Made by a program: the position numbers and the translations under genes
Assembly: GCA_030831265.1 (NCBI GenBank)
Contig: JAURLM010000084.1
Span: 1 to 6,400 of the forward strand
Length of the DNA: 6,400 nt
Origin: Chloroflexota bacterium
Lineage (GTDB): Bacteria > Chloroflexota > Dehalococcoidia > Lucifugimonadales > Lucifugimonadaceae
Direction of reading: 5' to 3'
Notes under the pieces: generated by a model
Databases searched by the model: none
The model's input: only the letters and a program-made list of their open reading frames with translations
Told to the model about the DNA's origin: nothing
In this document: in pieces, positions 5,323 through 6,400 of the stretch
Layout of the letters: the number at the start of each line of letters is the position of its first letter
Position numbering within the stretch: position 1 is the first letter of the stretch

Positions 5323-6378
5323 ATGGCGTACAAGGTTGCCGTGATGCCCAGCAAACACCATCGTACTGACCTGATTAAACAGGCTGGCATGGAGGTGATT
5401 GAAGGGCCGTGCTCAACCACGGAAGAGATGATTGCACTCTTGAGTCAGGCGGATGGAGCGCTCATCAACACACAGCCACTGGCGTCCCGCGAGGTGCTGG
5501 AAGCGTGCCCCAACCTGAAAGTGGTGAGCAGACTTGGCGTAGGTGTCGATTCGATTGACCTCACAGCGGCTACCGAACTGGGCATCCTCGCCTGCAACGT
5601 CCCCGGCGTGAACACTACAGAAGTGGCAGATCATGCCGTCGCAATGATGCTGGCACTGACCCGACGTCTCTACGAAACCATCACGACCACCCGTCAGGGG
5701 CAATGGAGTGAGAACCCCGGTTTATCCGAGAAGTACCAGGAGACTGTCCGGCGAATAGCAGGGCACACCGTCGGCATTATCGGCTTCGGCAACATCGGCC
5801 GCGCCTTCGCAACACGGATTCGCGGATTTGGACCGGCTCGTATTCTCGCCGCGGACCCCTACGTCGGCCAAACGACCGCTGACCTCTACGGCGTGCAGAT
5901 GGTTGACCTCGATACACTGCTCGGGGAGTCGGATTACATCACCGTCCACGCATCACTGACCAGTGAAAGCCGCCACATCCTGGATGCTGACGCATTCTCA
6001 AAGATGAAGCCGACCGCACTGGTGGTCAACTGCGCCCGCGGGCCGCTGATCGATGAAGTGGCGCTGCAGGTTGCATTGAAAAGCGGGCAAATAGAAGCCG
6101 CTGCCATCGACGTCACCGAGGTGGAGCCAGTAGACCCGGAAAGCCCGCTACTGAGCATTCCGAACCTGGTTGTCACGCCACACCTGGCCGGTTACTCGCC
6201 CAAATTCCTGGAAGAGTGCCCCATCAAGCAGGTGGAAAGTGTCATCAATGTGCTCACCGGCAAAAAGCCGTGGGGACTGGCGAACCCGGAGGTAATCAAG
6301 TCCATTGCAGTCATGCGAGCGACTAATCCCGGACGCTGGGAAGGCGTGCCAGACTTCTCAACCGCGATGCAGGTCTAG
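5323..6378 (+). CDS. D-2-hydroxyacid dehydrogenase (phosphoglycerate dehydrogenase-like), intact triad
   Basis: This 351-residue NAD-dependent D-isomer-specific 2-hydroxyacid dehydrogenase is cytoplasmic and slightly longer than typical family members because of a C-terminal tail. The substrate-side loop is SRLGVGVDSIDL (69-80), followed by CNVPGVNTTEVADHAVAMML (91-110). The Rossmann motif is GFGNIG (154-159) with Asp178 indicating NAD preference. The catalytic residues are Arg239 in NCARGPLIDE, Glu268 in DVTEVEP (exactly 29 residues after the Arg) and His287 in TPHLAGYS. All three are present, so it should be active. The last 30 or so residues (from about NPEVIKS) have no recognisable domain; there is no ACT domain, so this is not a full serine-pathway SerA of the long type. 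The substrate is unknown. The gene lies back to back with a paralogue whose catalytic Glu is altered, suggesting related but diverged functions under a shared control region. Confidence 0.93.
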   Translation: MAYKVAVMPSKHHRTDLIKQAGMEVIEGPCSTTEEMIALLSQADGALINTQPLASREVLEACPNLKVVSRLGVGVDSIDLTAATELGILACNVPGVNTTEVADHAVAMMLALTRRLYETITTTRQGQWSENPGLSEKYQETVRRIAGHTVGIIGFGNIGRAFATRIRGFGPARILAADPYVGQTTADLYGVQMVDLDTLLGESDYITVHASLTSESRHILDADAFSKMKPTALVVNCARGPLIDEVALQVALKSGQIEAAAIDVTEVEPVDPESPLLSIPNLVVTPHLAGYSPKFLEECPIKQVESVINVLTGKKPWGLANPEVIKSIAVMRATNPGRWEGVPDFSTAMQV

Positions 6379-6400
6379 CAAATCCGTCAGCCTGAAAAAG

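Overview
The window is bacterial DNA of moderate G+C (mid-fifties per cent by eye). Genes are tightly packed and many codons end in C or G. It carries a catabolic set of genes: an HpcH/HpaI-family aldolase, an MFS carboxylate-type transporter and two D-2-hydroxyacid dehydrogenases. A DhaL-type kinase remnant and a sensor histidine kinase remnant also lie here. The mix and the protein 'accent' (CtBP-like dehydrogenase, OFA-like MFS protein) recall marine Chloroflexota such as SAR202. No phylogenetic marker is present, so this is only a guess. There is no rRNA, tRNA, CRISPR array or recognisable transposase.

Layout, left to right. Bases 1-211 hold at most the last 11 codons of an upstream gene, then a gene-free leader. 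The aldolase follows on + (212-1000). The next gap (1001-1116) contains a 10-bp direct repeat and a perfect 14-bp inverted repeat. Then come a small single-membrane-span protein (1117-1362, + strand, TTG start) and an MFS transporter (1372-2718), whose ribosome binding site overlaps the small protein's stop codon. Convergent to these, on -, is a small lipoprotein (2725-3120). It is preceded on the same strand by the C-terminal two thirds of a DhaL-like protein (3200-3634). Head to head with it, across a breakpoint of only about 15 bases, is the C-terminal ATPase half of a histidine kinase on + (3650-4171). Both genes at this junction lack their N-termini. The right third has two divergently transcribed D-2-hydroxyacid dehydrogenases (4207-5193 on -, 5323-6378 on +) sharing a 129-bp intergenic region.

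How the genes may work together (inference): the transporter, perhaps with the small membrane protein as partner, would import an organic or sugar-derived acid. The aldolase would cleave a 2-oxo acid to pyruvate or a related oxoacid plus an aldehyde. The dehydrogenases would interconvert 2-oxo and D-2-hydroxy acids. Points that most deserve a second look are the small membrane protein coupled to the MFS gene, the inverted repeat ahead of it, the double-truncation junction at about 3635-3650, and the alanine found where the minus-strand dehydrogenase should have its catalytic glutamate.
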